In this document: positions 52,301-64,000 of the stretch, piece by piece
Layout: every line of letters begins with the position of its first letter
Position numbering within the stretch: position 1 is the first letter of the stretch
The notes under the pieces: generated by a model
Told to the model about the DNA's origin: nothing
What the model saw: only the letters and a program-made list of their open reading frames with translations
Databases searched by the model: none
Position numbers and translations under genes: made by a program
Source of the DNA: Urechis unicinctus
Lineage: Eukaryota; Annelida; Polychaeta; Xenopneusta; Urechidae
Assembly: GCA_034190875.2 (NCBI GenBank)
Contig: CM067350.1
Location: 20,012,269 to 20,076,268, forward strand
Direction: 5' to 3'
Length of the DNA stretch: 64,000 nt

Positions 52301-53850
52301 ATTGACATCTCAGTCAGCTGTATAGAGAGTTCGCTACACTAACATCATCGTTCGCAGTTTATAGAGTGCGCTACACAGACATCATAATCATATTTGTAAA
52401 GCCTGCTCAACACTGACATAAAAGTCTGCTGTATGAAGAATTAGGTACAATGACATCATAGTCAACTGTGTAAAAACTGCGCTACGCTGATGTCATAGTC
52501 AGTTGTATGTAGATTTCGCTACGCTGACATTATAGCCGTATATGCAAAAACTACTTTTCACTGACATGCTATTCAGCTGTATTTAGAGTAGGCTACACTG
52601 ACATCATCGTGCGCTGTATATAGAGTTCACCACACACTGACATCATCGTGTGCTGTATATAGAGTTCACTACATTGACATCTCAGTCAGCTGATTTTAAG
52701 TTCGTTACACTAACATCATCGTTCGCTTTTGATCGAGTTCGCTACACCGACATCATCGTCCGCAGAATATAGAGTTCGCTACATTGACATCTCAGTCAGC
52801 TGTATATAGAGTTCGCTTCATTGACATCTCAGTCCGCTGTATTTAGAGTTCACTACATGGACATCTCAGTCAGCTGTGTTTGAAGTTCGCTATGCTAACA
52901 TCATCGTCCGCTCTATATAGAGTTCGCTACACTGTCATCATCGTGCGCTGTATATAGAGTTCACTACATTGACATCTCAGTCGGCTGTATATAGAGTTCG
53001 CTACGCTGATATCATATTCCGCTGTATTTAGAGTTCACTACATGGACATCTCAGTCAGCTGTGTTTGAAGTTCGCTATGCTAACATTATCGTCCGCTGTA
53101 TATAGAGTTTACATTGACATCTCAGTCAGCTGTGTAGAGAGTTCGCTAATATGACATTATCGTCCGCTGTATATAGAGTTCACTACATTGACATTTCAGT
53201 CAGTTGTATATAAAGTTCGCTACACTGACATCATCGTCCGCTATAAGTAGAGTTCACCACACTGACATCATCATGCGCTGTATATAGAGTTTACTACGCA
53301 GCATCTCAGTCAGCTGTATATAGAGTACACTACGTTGACATCATCGTCCGCTGTACATAGAGTTCGCTACACTGACATCATCGTCCACTGTATATAGAGT
53401 TCACTTCATTGACATCTCAGTCATCGGTATATAAAGTTCGATACACTAACATCATCGTCCGCTGTTTATAGATTTCGCTACTCTGACATCATCTTCCGCT
53501 GAATATAGAATTCGCTACATTGACATCTCAGTCTGCTGTATATGAAGTTCGCTAAGCCGACCTCATCGTCCCCTGTACATAGATATCACTATATTGACAT
53601 CTCAGTCAGCTGTATATGAAGTTCGCTACGCTGACATCATCGTCCGCTGCATGTAGAGTTTACATTGACATCTCAGTCAGCTGTATAGAGAGTTCGCTAA
53701 TCTGACATCATCGTCCGCTGTACATAGAGTTCGCTACACTACCATCATCGTCCGCTGTATATAGAGTTCGCTACACTGATATCATCGTCCGCTGTATATA
53801 GAATTCGCTACATTGACATCTCAGTCCGCTGTATATAGAGTTCGCTACAC
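49395..53850. repeat. Satellite 2 higher-order block, partner of 39,850-44,300
   Basis: This carries the same ordered variants as the upstream partner about 9.55 kb away, including the GTGTTACAATGCGCTACG module near 50,421. Single-base differences exist between the two, so they are not an exact assembly duplicate. Confidence 0.85.
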
Positions 53851-56279
53851 TGACATCATCGTCCGCTCTATATATAGATCACTACATTGACATCTCAGTC
53901 AGCTGTATATGATGTTCGCAACGCTAACATCATTTTCCGCTGTATACAGTTTTCGCTACTCTAACATCATCGTCCGCAGTACATAGAGTTCGCTACATTG
54001 ACATCTCAGTCGGCTGTATATGAAGTTCGCTACACCGACATCATCGTCCCCTGTATATAGTGATCACTATATTGACATCTCAGTCAGCTGTATATGAAGT
54101 TCGCCACGCTGACATTATCGTCCGCTGTATATAGAGTTTACATTGACATCTCAGTCAGCTGTGTAGAGAGTTCGCTAATATGACATCATCGTCCGCTGTA
54201 TATAGAGTTCACTACAATGACATTTCAGTCAGTTGTATATAGAGTTCGCTACACTGACATCATCGTCCGCTATATGTAGAGTTCACCACACTGACATCAT
54301 CATGCGCTGTATATAGAGTTTACTACGCAGCATCTCAGTCAGCTGTATATAGAGTACGCTTCGTTGACATCATCGTCCGCTGTATATTGAGTTCGCTACG
54401 CTAACATCATCGTCCGCAGTACATAGAGTTCGCTACATTGACATCTCAGTCAGCTGTATAGAGAGTTCGCTAATCTGACATCATCGTCCGCTGTATATAG
54501 AGTTCACTACATTGACATTTCAGTCATTTGTATATAGGGTTCGCTACACTGACATCATCGTCCGCTGTATCTAGAGTTCACTACGCAGCATCTCAGTCAG
54601 CTGTATATAGAGTACACTACGTTGACATCATCGTCCGCTGTATATTGAGTTCGCTACACTAACATCATCGTCCGCAGTACATAGAGTTCGCTACATTGAC
54701 ATCTCAGTCAGCTGTATATGACGTTCGCCACGCTGACATCATCTTCCGCTGTATATAGAGTTTACATTGACATCTCAGTCAGCTGTATAGAGAGTTCGCT
54801 ACACTAACATCATCGTTCGCAGTTTATAGAGTGCGCTACACAGACATCATAATCATATTTGTAAAGCCTGCTCAACACTGACATAAAAGTCTGCTGTATG
54901 AAGAATTAGGTACAATGACATCATAGTCAACTGTGTAAAAAACTGCGCTACGCTGATGTCATAGTCAGTTGTATGTAGATTTCGCTACGCTGACATTATA
55001 GCCGTATATGCAAAAACTACTTTTCACTGACATGCTATTCAGCTGTATTTAGAGTAGGCTACACTGACATCATCGTGCGCTGTATATAGAGTTCACCACA
55101 CTGACATCATCGTGTGCTGTGTATATAGAGTTCACTACATTGACATCTCAGTCAGCTGATTTTAAGTTCGTTACACTAACATCATCGTTCGCTTTTGATC
55201 GAGTTCGCTACACCGACATCATCGTCCGCAGAATATAGAGTTCGCTACATTGACATCTCAGTCAGCTGTATATAGAGTTCGCTTCATTGACATCTCAGTC
55301 CGCTGTATTTAGAGTTCACTGCATGGACATCTCAGTCAGCTGTGTTTGAAGTTCGCTATGCTAACATCATCGTCCGCTCTATATAGAGTTCGCTACACTG
55401 TCATCATCGTGCGCTGTATATAGAGTTCACTACATTGACATCTCAGTCGGCTGTATATAGAGTTCGCTACGCTGATATCATATTCCGCTGTATTTAGAGT
55501 TCACTACATGGACATCTCAGTCAGCTGTGTTTGAAGTTCGCTATGCTAACATTATCGTCCGCTGTATATAGAGTTTACATTGACATCTCAGTCAGCTGTG
55601 TAGAGAGTTCGCTAATATGACATTATCGTCCGCTGTATATAGAGTTCACTACATTGACATTTCAGTCAGTTGTATATAAAGTTCGCTACACTGACATCAT
55701 CGTCCGCTATAAGTAGAGTTCACCACACTGACATCATCATGCGCTGTATATAGAGTTTACTACGCAGCATCTCAGTCAGCTGTATATAGAGTACACTACG
55801 TTGACATCATCGTCCGCTGTACATAGAGTTCGCTACACTGACATCATCGTCCACTGTATATAGAGTTCACTTCATTGACATCTCAGTCATCGGTATATAA
55901 AGTTCGATACACTAACATCATCGTCCGCTGTTTATAGATTTCGCTACTCTGACATCATCTTCCGCTGAATATAGAATTCGCTACATTGACATCTCAGTCT
56001 GCTGTATATGAAGTTCGCTAAGCCGACCTCATCGTCCCCTGTACATAGATATCACTATATTGACATCTCAGTCAGCTGTATATGAAGTTCGCTACGCTGA
56101 CATCATCGTCCGCTGCATGTAGAGTTTACATTGACATCTCAGTCAGCTGTATAGAGAGTTCGCTAATCTGACATCATCGTCCGCTGTACATAGAGTTCGC
56201 TACACTACCATCATCGTCCGCTGTATATAGAGTTCGCTACACTGATATCATCGTCCGCTGTATATAGAATTCGCTACAT

Positions 56280-57460
56280 TGACATCTCAGTCAGCTGTAT
56301 ATAGAGTTCGCTACGCTGATATCATATTCCGCTGTATTTAGAGTTCACTACATGGACGTCTCAGTCAGCTGTGTTTGAAGTTCGCTATGCTAACATCATC
56401 GTCCGCTCTATATAGAGTTCGCCACACTGACAATATCGTGCGCTGTATATAGAGTTCACTACATTGACATCTCAGTCGGCTGTATATAGAGTTCGCTACG
56501 CTGATATCATATTCCGCTGTATTTAGAGTTCACTACATGGACATCTCAGTCAGCTGTGTTTGAAGTTCGCTATGCTAACATCATCGTCCGCTCTATATAG
56601 AGTTCGCTACACTGACATCATCGTCCGCTCTATATATAGATCACTACATTGACATCTCAGTCAGCTGTATATGAAATTTGCAACGCTGACATCATTTTCC
56701 GCTGTATATAGAGTTCGCTACACTAACATCATCGTCCGCTCTATATAGAGTTCGCCACACTGACAATATCGTGCGCTGTATATAGAGTTCACTACATTGA
56801 CATCTCAGTCAGCTGTATATAGAGTTCGCTACGCTGATATCATATTCCGCTGTATTTAGAGTTCACTACATGGACATCTCAGTCAGCTGTGTTTGAAGTT
56901 CGCTATGCTAACATCATCGTCCGCTCTATATAGAGTTCGCTACATTGACATCTCAGTCAGCTGTATATGAAGTTCGCCACGCTGACATCATCTTCCGCTG
57001 TATATAGAGTTTACATTGACATCTCAGTCAGCTGTATAGAGAGTTCGCTAATCTGACATCATCGTCCGCTGTATATAGAGTGCGCTACACAGACATCATA
57101 ATCATATTTGTAAAGCCTGCTCAACACTGACATAAAAGTCTGCTGTATGAAGAATTAGGTACAATGACATCATAGTCAACTGTGTAAAAACTGCGCTACG
57201 CAGACCTCAAAGTCAGTTGTTTGTAGATTTCGCTACGCTGACGTCATAGTCAGTTGTATGTAGATTTCGCTACACTGACATTATAGTCGTCAATGCAAAA
57301 ACAACTTTTCACTGACATGCTATTCAGCTGTATATAGAGTTCGCTACACTGACATCATCGTCCGCTGTACATAGAGTTCGCTACACTACCATCATCGTCC
57401 GCTGTAAATAGAGTTCGCTACACTGATATCATCGTCCGCTGTATATAGAGTTCGCTAAGC
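56280..57460. repeat. Satellite 2 higher-order block (partner at 60,475-61,600, offset about 4.2 kb)
   Basis: The two segments share CATGGACGTCTCAGTCAG (about 56,352 and 60,545), GAAATTTGCAACGCTGAC (about 56,673 and 60,866), GACCTCAAAGTCAG (about 57,203 and 61,398) and GCAAAAACAACTTTTC (about 57,294 and 61,488), with the same monomer order. Similarity is lost at about 61,560, where an indel-rich tail begins. Confidence 0.8.
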
Positions 57461-60400
57461 TAACATTATTGTCCGCTGTATATCGAGTTTTCTACATTAA
57501 CATCTCAGTCGGCTGGATATGAATTTCGCTACGCTGACCTCATCGTCCGCTGTATATTAAGTTCACTACATTGACATCTCAGTCAGCTGTATATGACGTT
57601 CGCTACGCTGACAACATAGTCAGCTGTATATGGTGTTCGCATCGCTTACAGCATAGTCCGCGGTTTATAGATTTCGCTACACTGACATAATCGTCCGCGG
57701 TATATTGAGTTCGCTAGACTGACATCATCGTCATCCGTATATAGAGTTCGCTACATTGACATCTCAGTCAGCTGTATATAGAGTTCACTACATTGACATC
57801 TCAGTCAGCTGTAAATAGAGTTCGCTACACTAACAACATCGTCCGCAGTATATAGAGTGCGCTACTTCATATGTGTAAAGACTGCTCAACACTGACTTAA
57901 AAGTCTGTTGTATGAAGAATTAGGTACAATGACATCATAGTCAACTGTGTAAAAACTGCGCTACTCAGACCTCATAGTCAGTTGTATGCAGATTTCGCTT
58001 CGCTGACATTATAGTCGTCTATGCAAAAACTACGTTCCACTGACATGCTATTCAGCTGTATATAGAGTACGCTACACTAGCATCATCGTCCGCTGTTTAT
58101 ATATTTCGCTACACTGATATCATCGTCTGCTGAATATAGAGTTCGCTACATTGACATCTCAGTCAGCTGTATATGAAGTTCTCTACGCTGACAACATAGT
58201 CAGCTTTACAGAGATTTTACTACACTGACATCTCAGTCAGCTATACATAGAGTTCGCATCGCTTCGATCATAGTCCGCGGTTTATAGATTTCTCTACACT
58301 GACATGATCGTCCGCTGTATATAAAGTTCGCTAGACTGACATCATCGTCAGCCGTATATAGAGTTCGCTACACTGACATCATCGTCCGCTCTATATATAG
58401 ATCACTACATTGACATCTCAGTCAGCTGTATATGAAGTTCGCAACGCTGACATCATTTTTCCGCTGTATATAAAGTGTGCTACACTAACATCATCGTCCG
58501 CAGTACATAGAGTTCGCTACATTGACATCTCAGTCAGCTGTATATGAAGTTCGCTACGCCGACATCATCGTCCCCTGTATATTGTGATCACTATATTGAC
58601 AGCTCAGTCAGCTGTATATGAAGTTTGCTACGCTGACATTATCGTCCGCTGTATATAGAGTTTACATTGACATCTCAGTCAGCTGTGTAGAGAGTTCCCT
58701 AATATGACAAATCAGTCAGCTGTTTTTAAGTTCGTTACACTAACATCATCGTCCGCTTTTGATCGAGTTCGCTACACCGACATCATCGTCCGCTTTATGT
58801 AGAGTTCACCACACTGACATCATCGTGTGCTTTATATAGAGTTCACTATATTGACATCTCAGTCAGCAGTATATGAAGTTAGCTACGCTGACATCATCGT
58901 GCGCTGTATATAGAGTTTACTACACCGACATCAGCGTCCGCTGTATATAGAGTTTTCTACATTCACATCTCAGCTGTAAACAAAGTTCGATACACTAACA
59001 TCATCGTCTGGTGAATATAGATTTCGCTACACTGACATCATCGTCTGGTGAATATTGAGTTCGCTACATTGACATCTCAGTCAGCTGCATATGAAGTTCG
59101 CTACGCCGACATCATCGTCCCCTGTATATAGAGTTTACATTGACATCTCAGTCAGCTGTTTAGAGAGTTCGCTACACTAACATCATCGTTCGCAGTTTAT
59201 AGAGTGCGCTACACAGACATCATAATCATATTTGTAAAGCCTGCTCAACACTGGCATAAAAGTCTGCTGTATGAAGAATTAGGTACAATGACATCATAGT
59301 CAACTGTGTAAAAACTGCGCTACGCAGACCTCATAGTCAGTTGTTTGTAGATTTCGCTACGCTGATGTCATAGTCAGTTGTATGTAGATTTCGCTACACT
59401 GACATTATAGCCGTCTATGCAAAAACTACTTTTCACTGACATGCTATTCAGCTGTATATAGAGTTCGCTACACTGACATCATCGTGCGCTGTATATAGAG
59501 TTCACCACACTGACATCATCGTGTGCTGTATATAGAGTTCACTACACTGATATCATCGTCCGCTGTATATAGAGTTCACTACATTGACATCTCAGTCAGC
59601 TGTATATGAAGTTAGCTACGCTGACATCATCGTGCGCTGTATATAGAGTTTACTACACTGACAACATCGTGCGCTGTATATAGAGTTCACTACATTGACA
59701 TCTCAGTCAGCTGTATACAAAGTTCGCTACACTAACATCACCGCCGCTTTTGATCGAGTTCCCTGCACTGACATCATCGTCCGCTGTATAAAGAGTACCC
59801 TACGTTGATATTTCAGTCAGCTGTATGTATAGTTCGCTACACTGACATCATCGTCCGCTTTATGTAGAGTTCACCACACTGACATCATCGTGTGCTGTAT
59901 ATAGAGTTCGCTACGCAGACATCTCGGTCAGCTGTATAATGAGTACACTACGTTGACATCATCGTCCGCTGTATATAGAGTTCGCTACGCTTACATTATC
60001 GTGCGCTGTATAAAATGTTCACTACACCGACATCAGCGTCCGCTGTATATAGAGTTTTCTACACTGACATCTCAGTCAGCTGTAAACAAAGTTCGATACA
60101 CTAACATCATCGTCCGCTGCATATAGATTTCGCTACACTGACATCATCGTCTGGTGAATATAGAGTTCGCTACATTGACATCTCAGTCAGCTGTATATGA
60201 AGTTCGCTACGCCGACATCATCGTCCCCTGTATAATGAGATCACTATGTTGATATATCAGTCAGCTGTATATGAAGTTCTCTACGCTGACAACATAGTCA
60301 GCTGTACAGAGATTTTACTACACTGACATCTCAGTGAGCTATATAAAGAGTACGCATCGCTTCGATCATAGTCCGCGGCTTACAGATTTCGCTAAACTGA

Positions 60401-61559
60401 CAAAATCGTCCGCTGTATATAGATTTCGCTACACTGACATCATCGTCTGCTGAATATAGAGTTCACTACATTGACATCTCAGTCAGCTGTATATAGAGTT
60501 CGCTACGCTGATATCATATTCCGCTGTATTTAGAGTTCACTACATGGACGTCTCAGTCAGCTGTGTTTGAAGTTCGCTATGCTAACATCATCGTCCGCTC
60601 TATATAGAGTTCGCCACACTGACAATATCGTGCGCTGTATATAGAGTTCACTACATTGACATCTCAGTCGGCTGTATATAGAGTTCGCTACGCTGATATC
60701 ATATTCCGCTGTATTTAGAGTTCACTACATGGACATCTCAGTCAGCTGTGTTTGAAGTTCGCTATGCTAACATCATCGTCCGCTCTATATAGAGTTCGCT
60801 ACACTGACATCATCGTCCGCTCTATATATAGATCACTACATTGACATCTCAGTCAGCTGTATATGAAATTTGCAACGCTGACATCATTTTCCGCTGTATA
60901 TAGAGTTCGCTACACTAACATCATCGTCCGCTCTATATAGAGTTCGCCACACTGACAATATCGTGCGCTGTATATAGAGTTCACTACATTGACATCTCAG
61001 TCAGCTGTATATAGAGAGTTCGCTACGCTGATATCATATTCCGCTGTATTTAGAGTTCACTACATGGACATCTCAGTCAGCTGTGTTTGAAGTTCGCTAT
61101 GCTAACATCATCGTCCGCTCTATATAGAGTTCGCTACATTGACATCTCAGTCAGCTGTATATGAAGTTCGCCACGCTGACATCATCTTCCGCTGTATATA
61201 GAGTTTACATTGACATCTCAGTCAGCTGTATAGAGAGTTCGCTAATCTGACATCATCGTCCGCTGTATATAGAGTGCGCTACACAGACATCATAATCATA
61301 TTTGTAAAGCCTGCTCAACACTGACATAAAAGTCTGCTGTATGAAGAATTAGGTACAATGACATCATAGTCAACTGTGTAAAAACTGCGCTACGCAGACC
61401 TCAAAGTCAGTTGTTTGTAGATTTCGCTACGCTGACGTCATAGTCAGTTGTATGTAGATTTCGCTACACTGACATTATAGTCGTCAATGCAAAAACAACT
61501 TTTCACTGACATGCTATTCAGCTGTATATAGAGTTCGTTACACTGACATCATCGTCCGC

Positions 61560-64000
61560 TGTACATAGAGTTCGCTACACTACATCATCATTCCGCTGTA
61601 AATAGAGTCGCGCTACACTGACATCATCGTCCGCTGTATATAGAGTTCGCTAACACTGACATCATCGTCCGCTGTATATAGAGTTTTCTACATTAACATC
61701 TCATCGTCCGCTTGTATATAGATTTCGCTAAGCTGACATCATCGTCCGCTGTATATAGAGTTCACTACATTGACATCTCAGTCAGCTGTATATGAAGTTC
61801 GCTACGCTGACATCATAGTCAGCTGTATATGGTGTTCGCTACACTGACATCATCGTCCGCGGTGTATATAGAGTTCGCTACACTGACGTTCGTCCGCTGT
61901 ATATTGAGTTCGCTAGACTGACATCATCGTCCGCCGTATATAGAGTTCACCACACTGACATCATCAGTCAGCTGTATATAGAGTTCACTACATTGACATC
62001 TCAGTCAGCTGTATAATAGAGTTCGCTACACTGACATCATCGTCCGCTGTATATAGAGTTCGCTACTGACATAATCGTGCGTGTATAAGACTGTTCACTA
62101 CACTGACATAAAAGTCTGTTGTATATAGAGTTCGCTACATTGACATCATAGTCAGCTGTGTAAAAGTTCGCTACTCAGACATCATCGTCCGCTGTTGTAT
62201 ATAGATTTCGCTACGCTGACATCATAGTCGCTCTATATAGAGTTCGCTCCACTGACATCTATTCAGCTGTATATAGAGTTCGCTACACTAGACATCATCG
62301 TCCGCTGTATATAGATTTCGCTACAACTGATATCATCAGTCTGCTGTATAAAGAGTTCGTTGACTACTTGACTGTATCATGAAGTCAGCTGTATATAGAG
62401 AGATTCGCTACACTGACATCTCAGTCAGCTGTATATGAAGTTCGCTACGCTGACATCATAGTCCCGCTGTTATAGATTTCGCTACACTGACATCATCGTC
62501 CCGCTGTATATAGATTTCGCTACACTGACATCATCGTCAGCTGTATATAGAGTTCGCTACACTGACATCATCGTCAGCTGTATATAGAGTTCGCTACACG
62601 CTGACATCATCAGTCCGCTGTGTATATTAGAGTTCACTACATTGACATCATCAGTCAGCTGTATATAGAGTTCGCTACATTGACACATCATCGTCCGCTG
62701 TATATAGAGTTCGCTACACTGACATCATCGAGTGTGTATATATAGAGTTCACTACATTGACATCTCAGTCAGCTGTATATAGAGTTCGCTACGCTGACAT
62801 CATAGTCCGCTGTATATAGAGTTCACTACATTGACATCTCAGTCAGCTGTATATAGAGTTCGCTACACTGACATCATCGTCCGCTGTATATAGAGTTCGC
62901 TACACTGACATCATCGTCCGCTGTATATAGAGTTCGCTACATTGACATCTCGTCAGCTGTATATAAAGTTCGCTACACTGACATCATCGTCCGCTGTATA
63001 TAGAGTTCGCTACACTGACATCATCGTCCGCTGTATATAGAGTTCGCTACACTGACAATCATCGTCCGCTGTATATAGAGTTACTACTACATTGACATCT
63101 CAGTCAGCTGTATATGAAGTTCGCTACGCAGACATCATCGTCCGCTGTATATAGAGTTCACTACACTGACATCTCAGTCAGCTGTATATGAAGTTCGCTA
63201 CACGACATCATCGTCTGGTTATATAGAGTTCGCTACATTGACATCATCGTCAGCTGTATATGAAGTTTACGCTGACATCATCGTCCCGCTATATAGAGTT
63301 ACATTGACATCTCAGTCAGCTGTTATAGAGAGTTCGCTACACTGACATCATCGTTCGCTGTTTATAGAGTTGCGCTACACTGACATCATCGTCATATTGT
63401 ATATAGAGTTCTCTAACACTGACATCAAAGTCCGCTGTATATAGAGTTACTACAATGAACATCATCGTGTCAACTGATATATAAAGTTCCACTACACTGA
63501 CCTCATAGTCAGTTGTATATAGATTGTTCGCTACGCTGACATCATCGTCAGTTGTATGTAGATTTCGCTACACTGACATCATAGTCCGTCAATGTATAAA
63601 GAGTTCATTACATTGACATCTCAGTCAGCTATATGACTAGTTCTGACATCATCGTCCGCTGTATATAGAGTTCGCTACACTCACATCATCGTCCGCTGTA
63701 TATAAGTTCGCATACACTGACATCATCGTCCAGCTGTATATAGAGTTCGCTACACTGACATCATCGTCCGCTGTATATTGAGGTTCGCTACATTGACATC
63801 TCAGTCGCGCTATATATGAAGTTCTGCTACGCTGACATCATCGTCCGCTGTATATAGAGTTCACTACATTGACATCTCAGTCAGCTGTATATAGAGTTCA
63901 CTACGCTGACATCAAAGTCGCTGTATATAGAGTTCGCTGCACATTGACATCATAGTCACTGTTCATAGATTTCGCTACACTGACATCATCGTCAGTTGTA
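61560..64000. other. Indel-rich end segment of satellite 2
   Basis: The final 2.4 kb is still made of 38-bp units, but nearly every unit carries a small gain or loss, while substitutions away from the commonest monomer forms are rather few. The lineage order seen upstream is blurred. This combination suggests low consensus quality at a contig end or collapsed copies rather than ordinary ageing. The array continues beyond the window. Confidence 0.55.

Larger units (their letters stand above)
19234..64000. repeat. Satellite 2: 38-bp monomer array with multi-level HOR, running off the window
   Basis: About 44.8 kb, near 1,180 monomers, all in the same orientation. The typical unit starts GTTCGCTACACTGACATC, continues with ATCGTCCGC or a variant, and ends GTATATAGAG; its length is 38 bp. 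Main lineages differ in the centre: TCGTCCGC, TCGTGCGC, TCTCAGTCAGC, ATAGTCAGC and GATATTTCAGTCAGC. Lineages are interleaved in fixed orders that recur kilobases away, so higher-order duplication built the array. Because 38 is not a multiple of three, the few open frames inside it (for example 31,867-32,181) are chance products. No gene, transposon or inverted segment was seen inside. Confidence 0.95.

Noticed and set aside
19234-64000. CRISPR array
   Set aside because: The 38-bp units are contiguous with no unique spacers between them, and the window is clearly eukaryotic.
19234-64000. CENP-B box in satellite 2
   Set aside because: TTCGCTACA matches only the first part (TTCGNNNNA) of the box; the required CGGG segment is absent.

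Overview
This is a eukaryotic, intron-era genomic window with no intact host gene that I can support. It is AT-leaning and has two decayed APE-type LINEs, a SINE-like insert and, above all, two unrelated tandem satellites filling about 51 of the 64 kb. The LINE protein style (an EEP endonuclease joined to a reverse transcriptase, with a short ATT-type 3' tail) and the overall repeat texture suggest a marine invertebrate, most likely a mollusc such as a bivalve. That placement is inference from remembered family resemblance, not a search.

Layout. 1-2,030: no recognisable gene. 2,031-2,990: an imperfect tandem duplication with a period near 479 bp. 3,112-4,686 and 10,854-12,709: two diverged direct copies of a block that is about 1.6 kb in the first copy; the second copy carries a ~300 bp SINE/MITE-like insert. 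Between the copies lie LINE A (4,687 to about 7,185, minus strand; ORF1 C-terminus, endonuclease and half of the RT) and LINE B (about 7,186-9,546, plus strand; endonuclease end, RT, C-terminal domain and 3' tail), placed 5' end to 5' end, then 1.3 kb without features. A 100-N assembly gap (12,722-12,821) separates the second copy from the satellites.

Satellite 1 (12,822-19,233) is built on a 33-bp unit. Its first 5 kb is organised as a five-unit, 165-bp higher-order repeat (HOR). After a 310-bp non-satellite spacer it continues as diverged, unordered 33-bp monomers. It meets satellite 2 directly at about 19,234. Satellite 2 (19,234 to the window end, roughly 1,180 units) has a 38-bp monomer, all in one orientation, with several monomer lineages, a recurrent atypical ~250-bp module and multi-kb higher-order duplications (offsets near 2.4, 3.6, 4.2, 5.6, 9.55 and 22.6 kb). 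Many older-type monomers contain a perfect 6-bp dyad (GCTGAC/GTCAGC), which the younger amplified lineages have lost.

The whole right-hand 51 kb looks like centromeric, pericentromeric or other constitutive heterochromatin. Nothing in the sequence proves centromere function. Several islands (notably about 15.5-16.6, 44.3-45.7, 47.6-48.65 and 61.6-64.0 kb) are indel-rich in a way that could be assembly error, so copy numbers and fine HOR order there should not be trusted.
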